Below the pieces are notes generated by a model. The model made no database searches. It was not told the DNA's origin and worked only from the letters and a program-made list of their open reading frames with translations. DNA of 64,000 nucleotides, from contig JANVCC010000018.1 in NCBI GenBank assembly GCA_025345505.1, forward strand, positions 55,385,656-55,449,655, read 5' to 3'. The translations under genes and the position numbers were made by a program. The stretch's first letter is position 1; every line of letters starts with the position of its first letter. Shown here one piece after another: positions 26,213 through 40,785 of this stretch. The DNA is from Todiramphus chloris collaris (taxonomy: Eukaryota > Chordata > Aves > Coraciiformes > Alcedinidae).

Positions 26213-27099
26213 AAGGTATTGCTGGCTGAAATTCCTTGGCCAGTGCTTTGCAGTAGGTAACTCAAGTTAAACACACTTAAAGCCTGCAAAGCCAAAGATG
26301 CTCTTTCTTCCTTGGGTTCAAGATGGTAAAATATCCTTGCTGAGGCTTTAGCAAGTGAATGCTTGTATACAGGTTTATTGAGGCTATGATAGTTTTTATA
26401 TAGAGCACTTCACTTTACCTTAGTTAATCCTGTTGACCTAATAGCTGCATTGCTGGTGGTATAGAAGGTGATCTAAAGAGAAGTCTGCAGATGGAAAGCT
26501 AGATAAAGTAATGATTTCAGCTTTATGACAAAACTATAAATTTTTAGGATGGAAAATAAATGCATCTGATCACAGTTCTCAAAACAATGGAATTTATTTT
26601 TTTGTCAGCAGAAAAGCCATGTAGAAAATTGTTGATACTGTATACATTGTCCCAGTGTTAATGATCTCCATCAAGAAAAGTGTGTAATGTTTTTCGCAAA
26701 ATTAGCTCATTTAGAGAAGAACTCCAATGAGCTTTCTGAAGTGCAAGATAGTGTTAGAAGAAATAGTGGTCAGCCACTGAGGAGAAACTGTGGAACAAAA
26801 GAAATGTAGGCAGGTGGTGTTGGAAATGTGGTCTTGGTTAAGAACTTTGCTCTATCTATTTTGCTTAGCTTTCTGAAATAAAAGCAGGTCTGCAAAACAA
26901 ATTTACAGTGTTATCTATGGTAAAATGGAGAGTGCTTTAATTTGAGAGCTTATTTGTGTATGCTCAAACACAAAATTAAATGCTAAAAGTCTTCAATATA
27001 AGGTAGCTCATTTGCTACTCAGTCACTCAAATATAGCTCAGCTGAAATTAAGTTGTGTAAATCAGTCTCCTGTGTTTACTTGTCAGACTGGGAGATCTG

Positions 27100-27140
27100 G
27101 TTGGTTTTTTGGGTTTATTTTCTTTTTTCTTTTTTTTTTT
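27100..27140 (+). repeat. T-rich low-complexity tract
   Basis: T runs are broken by GGG and single C bases. The minus-strand open frame across it is lysine-rich for this reason. Confidence 0.75.
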
Positions 27141-30100
27141 ACTTATTTTATTTAGAATGTTCTGGTTACAGCCATTTTGTGTGGCTCTGGAGTCAATGTT
27201 CAATTTAAAAGATGTATTACACCTAAGAAGCATTTAAGAATAAAAGGCTATATTTTCAGGAAGTAAATGACTATAGTCCCATTTAAATCTGCAAGGGTGT
27301 TTACAATATAAAAGAAAAACCTTTTGGGTTTTTGTATTACTGGAGACCGAAGCTTCAGAAAGCTTTATAGCAATACATGTTCTGAGAGAAACCTGTATTT
27401 TTTTTGTAGCTTAATTTCCAAAGTGGGAGATGCCTAACTCCATTCAAATTAAAGGAAAAGCATCTACCTTTATGTACTGGACCATGCTTGACAGCAATGT
27501 GGGTGGTTTCTCTAATGCTGTGGGTGTCGTGGGTTTCTTTTTTCCATCTGACTGCTTGATCATACTTCTTGCTCCAATTATGGTTTTTTTCCCACACACA
27601 TCAAGAGGCAGAGGGGTAGCATTCTTAGTAATTTTTTTTTTTTTTTAACCCTTCCTGAGTATGACCAGCTGATAGTTTGACTGTTGTCAGTGCTTTGGTG
27701 CAAGCTGAACTGATGTGCTTTCTGGTTGTGAAAATGAGATAAACCTGATACTCTTTAGGGCTCATTGGGCTAGAAATACCTGAGAACTGATACTCAAAAT
27801 GTATTTAAGAAGCCAAATCCGAGTTGGTAGAATTAAAAATGCTGAAGCTCTTTGTGAAAAACTGAGCTTTCTGATTTGGGATGCTTTCTCCTCTCACGAA
27901 CACCGTGTGTGTGATGGAAGGGGAGGATAAAGCATCCTCCTTCAGATGAATGGGGAAATTGGTAGAATGGGAGTCTTTCCAATAACAACATGGTGAATTG
28001 AAGAGGCCATCCTTCAACAGATGGACATAGCATTAGGGAGGTGGAATCTGGCAGGAGAAGAGAACAAGAAAGCAAAGCTTTAGGCTCTAATACTTAATGT
28101 TTGATGTTTGAATTCCAGCACCAGCTGATATTCTCTGTGTTGTCTTGCTCCAACTCTCTCCTCTAGTTAATTGCTGAGGGAGAGGGACCCAAAAGCAAAT
28201 TAACTCTCAGGATGAAAAATTTATATCCATGTAGATTGTTTTATTCAAATCAATGGAAGTGTAAAATGAAACAGAAAATTCTGAACTTCAGTGCTGCAGT
28301 ATTTCCCAAATTATCTAAAGCTCCATCTTGTCTCTGGAGTTCCTACCTCACCTGCCTTTTCAAAGAGTTGAAAAGACCAGGAAATCAACAAGATAAATGG
28401 GAACATCAGTGTTTGTATGATTAAGCTTTTGGGCAACAAGAAGCGTTTTCAGAGATAGCGTTTGCATTTACTTGAACTATTTCTGTTTACTGCACAATTA
28501 ATTCTGGGCTGTTCTTGCTGTTTCTTCTTGGAGAGATGCTTGTAGAAGAAGGCTTTAATGAGATGTCTTGCAATCTAATTGTGCCAAACCATGACTGTCT
28601 TTGTAATCAGGACAGAGATTGACTACTGGAGCCTGGATTACACACTGAAAGATCCAGAGTTCTGATGACTCGTCCTTTTAGGATCAGATTAGCTAAACAC
28701 TGTGCCAATGTGTCTGGTGATCATGAGGGGTAGCCAAGAGGTTGAGGGAGGTCTGAAGTCCCGTAGTAAGGGTATGTACAATAGTGCCAGTGCACTACAG
28801 AACCAGTCAGGTTCTTGACCCTGATTGGAGACATAAGGTCCTGAAAGTGTTTTTCTGGGGAATGTGATTCAAAACTCGCAGCTGCTAGGAATATGATCAA
28901 CATAAAACCACACCCTGTGTTTAGATGTTAATTGTCAGATGGATGCTGGTAGTTAAATTATCTATTACATTCTGGGTTTTACTCAAATAATGTATTAACC
29001 CTAAATAACTGACCATATTCTAGCTTTGTCAACCTTGACCTAGATGATAGTACTATCCCTGAGACAGAGGGAAATTCAGTAGTGGGGCAGTAACTGAGAA
29101 GCCAACAAAAGACTGATTGTGCTTTGTCTTGATCCAGCCATGCTTATTGTATGACTTCCAGTCTATGAAGGTTGTCCTTGTCATACATTGATTTCTTATG
29201 TATTTAAATGCCCTACAGGATCTTTAGAAAACTTTTGTCCTTGTTTCTGCTTGGTAGTTAAAAATACAAAACTCCCTTTGTGTCTTTTGCTGGTATTATG
29301 CTATAGTCAGCCCATTGCCTGGCTATACAAGAATTCTCTATCACAGTTTGGAGGAAGTTATAGCAGTAGTGGGCACCAACTGCAGCAGATAAAACAGTTT
29401 GAAAGAACCGTGTAAAAAACTTTGAAGTTTCCTCAACAGCCTTAACATCCGCTTTCATTTCTCATATTTGCTGCCTGTAAGCCTCTTGCTGGCTAAGAAA
29501 AAGAGAGTATTGTCTCTCATCAACAGCAGGACTGTTTGCCAGCCCTTTGACTCAACAGGAGAATTTTGAGCTTTTGCAAAATTTGCAGTTGAACAGATGG
29601 ACAGCACACAGGAGGCCAAAATGACACAAAGGGAGTCCTTAGTTTATAGAGCACATTTTGGGTCTGTCTCTAGATTATCAGCTTTGTGTTCTCTGCAAAC
29701 AAGGCTGGTACAGAGAAAAGAGGACTGAGGCCAAAAGAAAATCCTCTGTGGTGAGTGAGAACACACAATGTGGGTCAAGACTTTTAAACCTCCTCCCTAG
29801 TTTTTCAAGCTTGATAGATAATGTGAAAATTGGAAGACTGATACACAAGCAGCTTTGCTGTCCTATCTTACTCAGCATATGTCTTATAGTTAGCAGACAT
29901 GCAGAGAGTTTTTGAATTGTTTCCACCAAAAATGTTGAGGCACGTCATTGACCTTGCAAGACACAGAGTTCCTTTCTAGTACAGATTCACTTAAAATTTT
30001 TCTAAACAGAAAGAGCTTAATATACCAGCAATGCAGAATCTGGCTCAAACTTCACACAGTGACCTGAAAAAGTGACAAATGCAAGAGGATAGACTTTCGT

Positions 30101-33100
30101 CTCCAGAACTAAGAATTGAAGACACAGAAGTCATAGGAAAGCAAGGGAAAAGAAAAGAATAAAATAAAAAAAAAAGTTAAGAAATACATTAAGGCCTAGG
30201 AACTCATCTACTCTCCCTCCTCATGGGCTTCTTCCTTTGTTGGAGGCTGAGGCTTCAGCATTTGACCCACAGGACTTTAAAGAAACTCAGGACAGATTGT
30301 TCCCAAAGGATTTCTTTGATACTGTGGTCAAACAGTCATAAGAATTCCAAAGCTGCAACTGGCAAAGGGGTTGTGGAGCAGAAAGAGTAATATCAAAAAA
30401 GAGAAATACTGATAGTAAAAAAAATTCCTATTCTTTCCCCTTAGGAAAAGACTTGTAGATAAATTCAAATGTTCCTTGAAGGTAGACTCTAAAATGTCAG
30501 CAGTGTGGTATTAAAAAAGACACTTCACCATCCACTGATTTTACTAAAGCATTATTCTTCTGGTGTGACATATTAAAAAGTAAATAAAAAAAATTTTAAA
30601 AGGGCTTAATTGACACCCTATTAAATCTCTCCCTAGCAGTACCTCCCCAGTTTATATTCTTCTGGAAGTGACACATCAGCAGTGGACTATTAACCCTGTC
30701 CTCAGTGGTGTGGTTCCTGTAGCTCTAGTAAGTTAAGGTCTGTGTGAAATATTTCTGTCAAAGGGAAAACAAAAAATTTAATATAACAAAACAACAATCT
30801 AAAGTATGATCTTTTCTTTCTTTCAGCCCAACAATGTACTGAATGATTACCTATATACCAGGCAGATATTAACCCCGAGGGGACAGAGACTGGGAAATTC
30901 AGTCATGTTTTTTTCGCCTTTCTGCTTCATAGAGAGGCTTCCCAGAAGGACAAACTGTCCTGCTTTAATTCAACATTGAGTGTCATTTGGACTCAGCAAA
31001 AGGAAAATACACTCAAAGTGGGATGAGATGACCTGTGCAAAAATTAGTTAGAAGACATGCAAAGGAGGTGTCTATCAGTGAAATGACTGCCTTCAATGGG
31101 GTCAGTGCTTTACCATAGGGCCACTTGTGTATTTCTGGAAAATGTGATCTGTATTTAACTAAGAGAAAATACTAATACCAGGAAAGCACTGGTAAGTTTC
31201 AGGAAGCTTTCTGGAACACACCTGCTATTCTGGTCTCAGTCCTATTATGGATCTTAATGCAGTATTGTCATCTCGCAGTGTTCAAAAGATTATTTGGGAC
31301 CAACGCATTGGTGTATGTAGATCTACTGTGGTAATATGTGATCAACTCACTTATCTTTTGAATGTAGAATATATGGAAACATTTCTGATGAGTGTTTCTG
31401 AAATAAATGCCATGTAAAACTCTTCCATAGTCTTTCAACACGGGTCAGAAAAAGAGGTTGGAGAGATGAGGCAAAGTGTAAGCCTGGTGAGAAAAGTGCT
31501 AATGAGGGGCAGTGTTTTGGAGATTGTAACCAAACAAGTGTGTATACGCATAGCTAGTACTTCCTTGGTACTTGGGCCAACCTAGGTGTGTGAGCATTGT
31601 CCATTTCTACCCACTCATTATTTAATCAGCTCATCAGAATTTTTTATGGGACTCAATCATTCCTTCATTTTCACAGGAAATCTGCCCTTTGTAATCATGA
31701 TAGTATGCACTGTTAAGGACTCGAGTAAAGACATTTTCCCTGCTGCCCAGATCCATTGTATGGAGTTCACCAGCTAATGCAAGGAATATATTGCATTACC
31801 AGTTCCTGGCTAGTGTCTGCAGCTCAGGAAAGGACATTCTGTAGAAGTGAGTTACACGTGGTCCTGGTCTCGTGTATTTATGTTCCTTGTTATCAGATAC
31901 CACCGGACACAATGTTTTATTTCTTGTCAGTCTACTCGAATAACTTTATAATTTGGAAGGACTTATGAATAAAATTAGCTCACTTAGGTGACTTTATTAA
32001 ACAGATTTGTTAATGGAAAAAAACGCTTTCTTGTTGTAGGGGGAATGAAACAAACAAACAAACATGTGAAATACACTATTAAGATTGTGTTCAATAATAA
32101 GACCTTCCTTAGTGGCACCAGTGCCATAGATAGTTTAAGATGCTGGATCCTTTGTAGGCTCATTGCAACTACAGTTTTTCTATCATACTAGCAGAAAGAA
32201 TTTGGGCCACTTAGGGCAGGAGTTTTCTTAACCTAAGCTAGAATATCCTCCTTTGTCTCCCTGTGTGTTTGTCCCCAGTTATTCACAGTTGACTTGTGGT
32301 GATGTTGTGCTAAGTTTTTATATGGTCATAATGATGGCAAGAGGGAATGAAACTACTTCCTTAGCCTTCCTCAAGGCTAACACAGATGTTCTAATTCAAG
32401 AAACTTGCATGTTTTTAATAGGAAGCCGATGTAGATGCTCAAAAGTTTGGTTTATGAGGTTTTAAATATTAAAACCTTCTCTCCACTCATTTTCTGTCAG
32501 CTGAGATTTTTATGTATGTGGTTATCTACTACTTCTGGATCCTCATGAACTGCAGAGAATCCATTACAATGCTCAAGTTAAAAATCCTTACTGTGGAGGA
32601 ACACTCAATATATAATAATAGAATTTTCACAATGTTTCTTTTTGCTGTATCATTTATGGTTTCATCTTCTCTACATAAGTTTTGGGGGTTTTTTTCATTG
32701 GTTTAAGGAACTACTTTCTATCAAAACCAGAAGACCTGCTATACTTAATGTAATATGCCTCTTCCATTCATAAAAGCCTGTACTTTGAATTTCTTGATTA
32801 CTGCCTCCTACAGCTTTATAAAAGCAATATATCTATCTTCTTTTAATAATAAGTTTGTGAATCTCTTGCCGATTTGCCTTTTATGGTAACTGTTTGACCA
32901 TCGTGGAACAGGAGAGAGATGTCAAATGAAAGAGGAATTGAAATTGAGATCAGAATTTGGCACTGGGCTTCAAGTTTCAGTGTATGGTGATTAGACACCA
33001 GATTAAGAGGTAGGTGTGCAATGACACAGCATTATTTCTACTGTATTCATGTAATGCAAACTACAGGTCAGTGATGCTAGTTTAGAGAGAATAATAGTTC

Positions 33101-34925
33101 TCCCACCTCACCTCTGTAAGCATAAATATGCACTGATTGAAGAATACTCTCCTGTTATGCATATGTTCTCATGAAAGCTGGCAGAATACCGGCAGCCAGC
33201 CTCACTTTGAGGAATAATAATATATATCTGAAGTTATAAAATGACTAATATAGTTGTTATACTTTCATCATACGCTGATCACGATCAGTTTCACACAGTG
33301 ATGTGAAATGTAGTTGTGCATTTATAACCCTATGAAAATCTGAAGGTGTAGTGGTACAGCCTTTGTATTGACTACCTAAAAGCATGGATGGCCTCATTTT
33401 GATCATTGCTTCTGTTGAGGATTCAGATGAAGATTCAAATAAGGAGCAAGTCATTCTGCAGTGCATCAAGCCTCTGAATTATTGCGTGGTTTCTCGGTAC
33501 TTACAGCTGTATTGCTAAAGCTGGTCACTATTTACAGTAGAGTTTTAGTTTAGGTCATCAGAGTGCTTTTTAAAGTTAAATTTTTATTGTATCCCCTTAT
33601 GTTCCATGGTGTGAACTACTTTCCTTTTGAATGAATCAGGCCTAGATGGGCTCTGTCACCATAACTAGCTGCTAATGGTCACCTAGTCCATGGGTCCACA
33701 CTGTAGCTACTTTGTAATAGGAAGTCCACCTAACATCCTTTGTTTCACTGTGTAAGTCTGCTTTTATTGGACTTCAGTGTTTGCTAGCATAGTTGTAGTA
33801 AATGATGCTGGTACTGTCATCAGAATTTAGGACTCAAACTCTTGGAAAACCATAAACTAGGACAAATCACCTAGATGCCAAGGAGAATATTACTACCACT
33901 TATGACGGCACCTCTCGTTTCAGATCTGACAGTGAAATTTCTAGATTACACATAGGGACACCCATGTTGGTGTCCAAAGAACTCAAAATAGGATTAATCT
34001 CAACTAAATCTTGACCTTTACAATGTGAAGATTTGTCTGCAACAGCTGATTATTGAAAACTTGGGCAGTGAAAATAAATTCACTGGGATATAATTTGCTC
34101 TATTTAGATGTCTACTTCAGGATGAAATTAATTGTTTTGAAGTAGTACCTGTTTCTCTCCCTGACTTCAAAACAACAACAAAACCCCCAAAACCTAGAGT
34201 GAGGAGCTTAAATCTAGACAGCTACAATGACCTACAAAATAGGGCTCTTAAATAGATGTGTTTCTGAGATGGAAGTCAGTTAAGTTCCTTATTGATGCTG
34301 TGTACAAGGTAGCCACTTCAAAGCTTGTTTTGGGGATATAAACTTTCAATTCGGACACTACAAGGACAGGCATTCAAGGTCCACTGTATACAGAATTTAG
34401 AATATGTGCTCCAAAGTACCTGCAATACTAGATGACAGTCCTATGAATGTGTACCCAGCTTGGTGTTTTATGTTGTCAGGATTAAATAGATGTTTTACTC
34501 TTGTTCGGTCAGCAGAACATCGCTTGAGAGCTTACTTTCCTGATTTAAGCTGAATCTCCATAAATGTTACGTTTCCGTTTATAGAATGTACTGTTGTACT
34601 TTCTGAGCCTGCACATTTCTCAGAATGAAAGAGTAACAATGCTTTTGCTGGCCTTTTGATATCATGGACACATGTTTCTCAAGCATGTGTTAGTGTGATG
34701 GAAATACTCATTGAAATTGATTATCAAGTCACTTATGCACAGAATATAGGGTACAAGTGTGTTTACTGAGGCAGGAAACAAGTCAATATTTACAAAGATA
34801 CTGAAATACTGTTTCAACACATTGTATTAAATCCTCAGCAGCAATAATACAGCACTACTTGGCACTTGCAGTCTTTGGGTGAGGGCCAATGTCTGATACT
34901 GCTCTGTACAATACGTTTTACGGAG

Positions 34926-35030
34926 AATCATAGAATGGTAGGGGTTGGAAGGGACCTCTGGTGATCGTTGAGTTCAATCCCCCTTCCAGAGCAGGATCAC
35001 CTAGGGCAAGCTATACAGGAACACCCTAGA
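34926..35030 (-). mobile_element. CR1 LINE 3' fragment, antisense
   Basis: Read on the plus strand it begins GAATCATAGAATGG, then GGGGTTGGAAGGGACCTCTG, then GATC and CAATCCCCCTTCCAGAGCAG, followed by CAGGATCACCTAGGGCAAG and CAGGAACACC. This is the textbook reverse complement of an avian CR1 3' end. The element therefore lies on the minus strand, truncated to about 100 bases. Similarity to the remembered consensus is high, suggesting it is younger than the copies at 17.5 and 20.3 kb. Confidence 0.92.
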
Positions 35031-36514
35031 AGTAATAGGAAACAAAGGGATTGCATCTTTTATAATTCTCCCTAAAAGTATTTGTGAAAACTTAGTAAAG
35101 TTCTATGGCAATTAAAATAAATAAAACTAGTAAACTTAGAGGCTAAGATTGTGTGATCTACAATTTCTTTCTTAACTTCTTGTTTGTTACTCATAAACTT
35201 TTGTAACATTTTGCTCTTTGTGCTGGCTTTTTCCAGTTATCTTTCCTGCCCAAAGGTGGTTCTGGTCATGTTTTATTGTGGACTTTTAGCAATAGTAACA
35301 GTTCTCCCTTTAAGTGTATGAAAGCTACGGAAAAAAGTCTTTCCCCTTCAGTGATTCTTGGGATCTGTGCTTAAAGCACTCCACTAGCCAATGAAGCAGG
35401 AGATAGAAAGCTGAAATAGCCCTTCCTGTGGAAAAGCAGATTTCAGTGTTCTGGTGAAAACTGGTTTTAGTTTGAGCAAATGAGGAGGAAACTGCAAAAA
35501 ATACACACATGCCAGGTTTTGTGTATTTTAAATAACCATTTTAATGTGATTTTTATCACAAAATATGTTCAAATAACTTTGGATATTAACTGAGGACTTT
35601 TCAATGGAAAAACTGTCAGTTTTAGATCCCAAATAGCACACTCAAACACTGTAGCAATAGCTGTATGCTTACAGCATTTCTGTACTTCTTATTTCATCAG
35701 TGTCAAATAGATCACTATGTTTTCAATATGCAGCTGTTCTGCATTAACCCTGAATGTAATCAGGCAACTAAACTTTGTACAAGAGGGAAAACTAATATGC
35801 ATTACATCATGTCTAATTTTTATGTGAGTTTGCATGTATGTATCTCTTTCTGAGATAGAAAACAAGCTTTGTGTAATTTTGGTAGGATTCAAATGCAAAT
35901 TTTTGTTAGGCTTTCACTGGAAAAATATTGCAGTATTTCACTGGATGTATGTATGGTGTCTAAAGCTGATGGCAACAAGGTTGTAGAAGCTCACTTCATG
36001 TGACTGGTGTGAATTCAATCCTGGTGGTAATGATCTAAAACTTTTAGACCTTTTGTATCAAGGGAATTGTAGTGGAAATGTTAGTCAGTTGCTGGAATAA
36101 ATATAGTGATAATAGAAGATATACACCGATGTCTTGAAAGCTGGTGGGTTTTATTTTGTGCAGTGCATTGGTAAAAAGTACTATGTATTTTAAAATATAT
36201 GTTATGAAAAAAGTCAGATATTAAAAAGCAGTCTTATAGGGGCACGGTTAATGTACTGTGTCTGGGATTCCTGGTCTCTGATCAATGGTTTGTTTTGGTG
36301 TTTTTGTAACTGAGACGTGAGAACTGAATTACTGAAAGTAGTATTGTGAATAATCTTTGTCCTGGGGTTTCTGATACTGCCTATGCCAGTAACATTATTA
36401 TTTTCTAAAATGCAATCTCTTTCTATGTATCGCTGAGGGTTTTTTTTAATTAAACTTATATTAAAATCAAATGGTGAAATGCCTTCTTCTGTATTACCAT
36501 TTTTTGATTACAAG

Positions 36515-36563
36515 TTTGGGGGGTTTGTTTTTGTTGGTTTGTTTCGTTTTTCTTTTTTTCTTT
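36515..36563 (+). repeat. T/G-rich tract
   Basis: GGGGGTTTG passes into TTTG/GTTT units and then T runs broken by C. Confidence 0.75.
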
Positions 36564-39500
36564 CCAAGGTTGGAGGGATGTAGAGGAAATGGGAATGGAA
36601 CTGCCCCAAAAATATTCTGTTATGTCTGACCTACAGTTGAATATCCATTGTCTCTCATTAACTTCAAGGGGAAATTGAGACATTTCCAAATGTCACCAGA
36701 AATAAAGAATATTAATTGGTTGATACAGTATGTTGAAGAATAGAGTGCAAAGCTGTTAATGAGCTGCAGTGGCTGCCTTCTCTAAAAAAGACAAGTTGCT
36801 TTAATAAGAAAGGTCATGCATGTCAGATATTATTATTGTTTCCTGTGTTAACTTGATCTACCTCAGTCTGGGGGAATTAAGATTTCAATGAACATTACTA
36901 ATAGTTAAGACACATGTCTGGGGATGTGTATGCTTCTGCTTTCAGCTCTGCTGAAATTTCACTTTTGATTTATTGGCATTGCTGCTAAATACTGCTTAAA
37001 TACAACCAGCTTATATGTGTCACTGAAGCCCCTAGAGTCATGCAAGTGTTAAATTTATAGCGCACAGTATAGTTCAGGGATCAGTGAAGCACAGCTAGTT
37101 CCAGCTTGGGCTTGAGTCCTAAGAGTACCTTCATCATCCCCAAGGCTCAAGTGATGTAGTCATATTTCTTAGATATACTTGAAAGAAAATGGAAGGGTTG
37201 TGGTACAATTAGGTTGAGAGTCAATTCATTTGAAAATTGTTTGTAAATAACAATTATCTGCAGTTGGTCAGGCCCTCCTAAAAGTTTTCTACTTAGTGAT
37301 CCAGGGGGGTAGAGAGTCACCTGTTTGGATGTTTGGAGGCAGTGTCAAAAAGACAGTGTGTAAATACATAATTTGTTGGTTTGGTTTTTTTCTTCCTCCT
37401 GTTATAGTCCTCATTTTTGTGGATGTGGAAGCTGTATTATGGCTAGCAAATATTAGTCACTGCATTAAAAAGTATCAGTGCAAATATATGAGTTTAGACC
37501 TTTGCTTTATCTGTATTTGCTATAAAATACCAGTTTCTCCAAATACATTAAACCTTCTTGACACATTTTTGTAGCATATGATCCAACCCTGCATCAAACA
37601 AGTTTACAGAGTTGGTTTTTAAGTGACTGAGGACTTGTTGAGCAAGTTTTCCTTTTCACAACATAGTGGTTATCTGGATGAATTCCATCCTCCTGAGAGT
37701 CATCAAATGGTTCAGGTTTGTTATTCTTTGCTATGTGAACAGTCATTTTTGTGCACTAGGGTTGAATTCCCCTAATTTGGGTGATTGTTGTTTCAACCCA
37801 TTAATTCTTAGGCAACTTGAAGGCCTTTTCTGGAATAGGAGATGGTAGTTTCAGTCCTGATATTTGTCTCTAGCACATTGTTTCTTGAATCCTGAGCATG
37901 CTGACTAGCCATAGTATTGCTGAAAGTAAGTGTTAAGATATTTTTATACTTCATCAGTGAGGGTGACACACTAGTCATGTCAAGGAAATGATGAAAATTT
38001 AAAAAAAAAGTTTTCTGAATAGTAGTTCATAATAGGATCTCTCAAATAATGAAGCTGCATGAGGGGTAATCCAAGAGAATATATTTATTTTTGGTCATTA
38101 TTTCTATGATCATTATTTTATTATATGTGTATGCAAAAAAAAAAAAAATAATAATTTTTAAAAGTTCATCCATTAGGAACTGACAAAACTGGTTTTGCCT
38201 CCAGATGCAGAAATGGAAAAAAAATGGGGGGGAAAACAACCCCCAACATTCATCAGTCCTGAAAGTGTTTGAGGAAATGTATATTGATGGGTGTTTTACC
38301 AGTGGAGGCCAGATTATCTTCCTGCAAACAACTCTAGCTAAATCAGGAATGAATCCGTAGATTCCACAGAAATCCCTGTCTTATCAGAAACAGTAGTGTT
38401 GCTGTCTCGGTGCTGTTGACCTGCAGTGATGCTAAACTTTATAGGAAATCCTTTATTGCATCTTGAGTGGAAAGGAAGGGTAGTCTTGTGTTTAGATATA
38501 ACAGATACATACAGTTCAATGGGAGAAAAAAAGATAAAAATGAAGTGCAAATAAAGTAGTCACAATGAGCTAAATATATGCCTTTTTACTTGACGAAGGT
38601 CAAGATTCTGCTCTGTGGCTCAGGAAAGGCTTATAAAAGGTAGCATGCAACATTACTGCATTCAGAGTAAACTTGCCATGTTGATGATTCTCATTGCCTG
38701 GGAAAGACTGTACTTTTTTTTTTTTTTTAATACTCAGTGATATTTTCTCCACTCTGAATCACTTCAGGAAAAACTGCAGGCTTCCTTTAATTATTTTTTT
38801 ATTGTATAATAATAATTGTTTATTATTGTTTATTCTGCTTCCCTGCTTAAGCCCTTTCTTCAAGTGTAGTAAAATTTGTGTATTTCTAACTTAACTCTTG
38901 AAACTCAGGCTATAGAACCCAGTTTGATGGTACAGGAAACTAGATGAATGTCCAATTTCAAACAGGGGCAGTGTGTAGGACTGTATGTGTATACACCAAG
39001 CCCCTAGTAGAAATCATACAAAGTGATACAGCCTTTGCCTGTGGGAGCTATTGTGCCTAAGTGAGGTGTGCATCTAAAGAATACTGAACTTGCATTCAGC
39101 ATACCCTTTTTAAATAGAAAAGCATCTGTCAGTGCTTCTTGCCATAGCTCCTGCCTGTGAAAAGGCTATGGAGAATACTTGTCAGAGATAGGACTTCGCT
39201 CAGCAAGGTAAGTGCAGTCTGGTCAGAAGTACAGCATCTTTCCCTTCAAGAACTATTTTCCTGCTGTGATCTGTATCTTTGACTCCCATTTAAAGGTATT
39301 CTCAAATATGTTTGGATACACAGACAAGATGATTCTCCTCCTTTTTAAAGGTTCCTTCTTCTCTGTGCGTTTTGCAGCACTGGAGGCTATTTATATTCGC
39401 TATACAAAGTATTTTTCATCTCCTTTAATATTCCTCAAGAAGGACAGGGAAGTACCTGTGCAGCCACTAATTATGGAGTGATTAAAATAGACTTAAAGAA

Positions 39501-39587
39501 GGAAGCTCATCTCTACTTTTTCAATCCAAAACAGATAAAGAAGCTGATAATACTAGGAATTGGATGCCAGCTGAGAACATCAGTGGC

Positions 39588-39626
39588 AAGAACAACAACA
39601 AAAAAAACAAACCAAAAAAGCAAACA
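39588..39626 (+). repeat. (AAC)n/A-rich tract
   Basis: AACAACAAC passes into A runs separated by C, complementary in character to the T/G tracts elsewhere. Confidence 0.75.
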
Positions 39627-40039
39627 GGGCCAGCATGAATTGTCATAACTATCACAAAGACACAAACCAAATGTTAAATATTGGATGGCCAAAAGCTCCT
39701 TCCTGTTTGTGATGTAACAAAGGTCTTCACTGAAGTAAAGCTAGGAAATATCTACATTAATGCTGCTCAGTTCTATCCCTCCCTAACTGATTTTTATTCT
39801 GAAGGAGAGAACAAGAAAAGCTATACCAGCAAGCATGGTTATAGGTTAACTTTTGGAAGGTAAAACTTAAAATTGCACTTTGACATACTGAAGATTGAAA
39901 CTTCCCAGTATAAATTCTCTAGAAAATAAAGAAAAAAGAAATTAAACTTCTTCCTTGTGATGTCTTATGCAAGAGTGATCTGGTGTAAATCCGTAATGGA
40001 GAAGACTAGAGATAAGAAATAGTAAAATATTTATCTTCT

Positions 40040-40063
40040 CCCCCCCCCCCCCCCTTTTTTTTT
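40040..40063 (+). repeat. C15-T9 homopolymer junction
   Basis: Fifteen C bases are followed directly by nine T bases. Homopolymers of this kind are prone to sequencing-length error, so the exact count is uncertain. Confidence 0.9.
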
Positions 40064-40701
40064 AATTTTGCTTTTACTTGTGCTGTATTGTATAAGGGCC
40101 TGGTGATTAAACCAGGGCATACTATGCAACAGCATTTCAAACTTAGTCAGATTCTCACCTTTGCAAGGGAGGTGCCAAAATGTCACTGTTAAATTTCTCT
40201 AGCCCTGTATTATGGTGAGATAGAGAGGAGCAAAAGCAATATTTTACAAGTTGCCTGAGACCTTCCCTCAGGGCACCTGAGGTGTTACAAGTCAGATTAG
40301 ACTTGTCCCAGAAATCAAACCTCTGAACCTGATACTTACACTAACACCAACTCATCTTGTAACTATGTAACAGAAGTGATTAGGAATGTGATTTGCTGAA
40401 AATGTCTCTTTCGGCCTATGTCCTCTGTCTTTAGTGCAGCTATTATCAATAATATATAGGTGCCTATTCCAGTGGACTATGATCCTTTTTTTTCAAAGTG
40501 TGAATAGTTACTTTTTAGTAACTTGTATGTCTGTAATTGTCTATTGTATGAGTTGTACTTTATTAGAGTTAAAAAAAAATAAAAATCTGTAAGCAAAAGC
40601 CATACAAATGTAATGCTGCTTGAGTATGGATATAAAGGATGATAAACTACATTTGCGTCTCTCTTGTTACTCCTCCTATCCCTCAGACATGTCCAGAGCA
40701 T

Positions 40702-40726
40702 CCTTGGTACAAATGTGGTACCAAGG
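40702..40726. repeat. Perfect inverted repeat, 9-bp arms, 7-nt loop
   Basis: Left arm CCTTGGTAC (40702-40710), loop AAATGTG, right arm GTACCAAGG (40718-40726). The arms are exact reverse complements. It lies about 45 bases from the CTCF-like motif. Confidence 0.85.
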
Positions 40727-40770
40727 TTGCCGCCGGAGACCTGAGCGTGGGGATCTCTTAGTGCTTCGCT

Positions 40771-40785
40771 TGCCCTCTAGTGGCA
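40771..40785 (-). promoter_or_regulatory. Candidate CTCF binding site
   Basis: The minus strand reads TGCCACTAGAGGGCA. This fits the known vertebrate CTCF core (CCASYAGRKGGC) at all twelve core positions, followed by A as the consensus R allows. CTCF is the zinc-finger insulator and loop-anchor protein. Such sites also occur without occupancy, and I cannot assess binding. Orientation is minus. Confidence 0.5.

Larger units (their letters stand above)
20501..34925. other. Long unique AT-rich interval without recognisable genes
   Basis: About 14 kb with only simple repeats: T/G tract 22838-22866, poly-T 26198-26212, T-rich 27100-27140 and poly-T 27632-27646. Exact octamers lie at 22416, 22751 and 25008. 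Open frames reach at most 118 codons (21207-21563) and none shows a family signature. One minus-strand frame at 22882-23100 has balanced composition and is discussed in findings. Confidence 0.5.
35031..40654. other. Unique AT-rich sequence with simple repeats
   Basis: No exon recognised. It holds a T/G tract at 36515-36563, poly-A 38135-38148, an A/C-rich tract 39588-39626 and an exact octamer at 35893. Open frames are at most 92 codons. Confidence 0.5.
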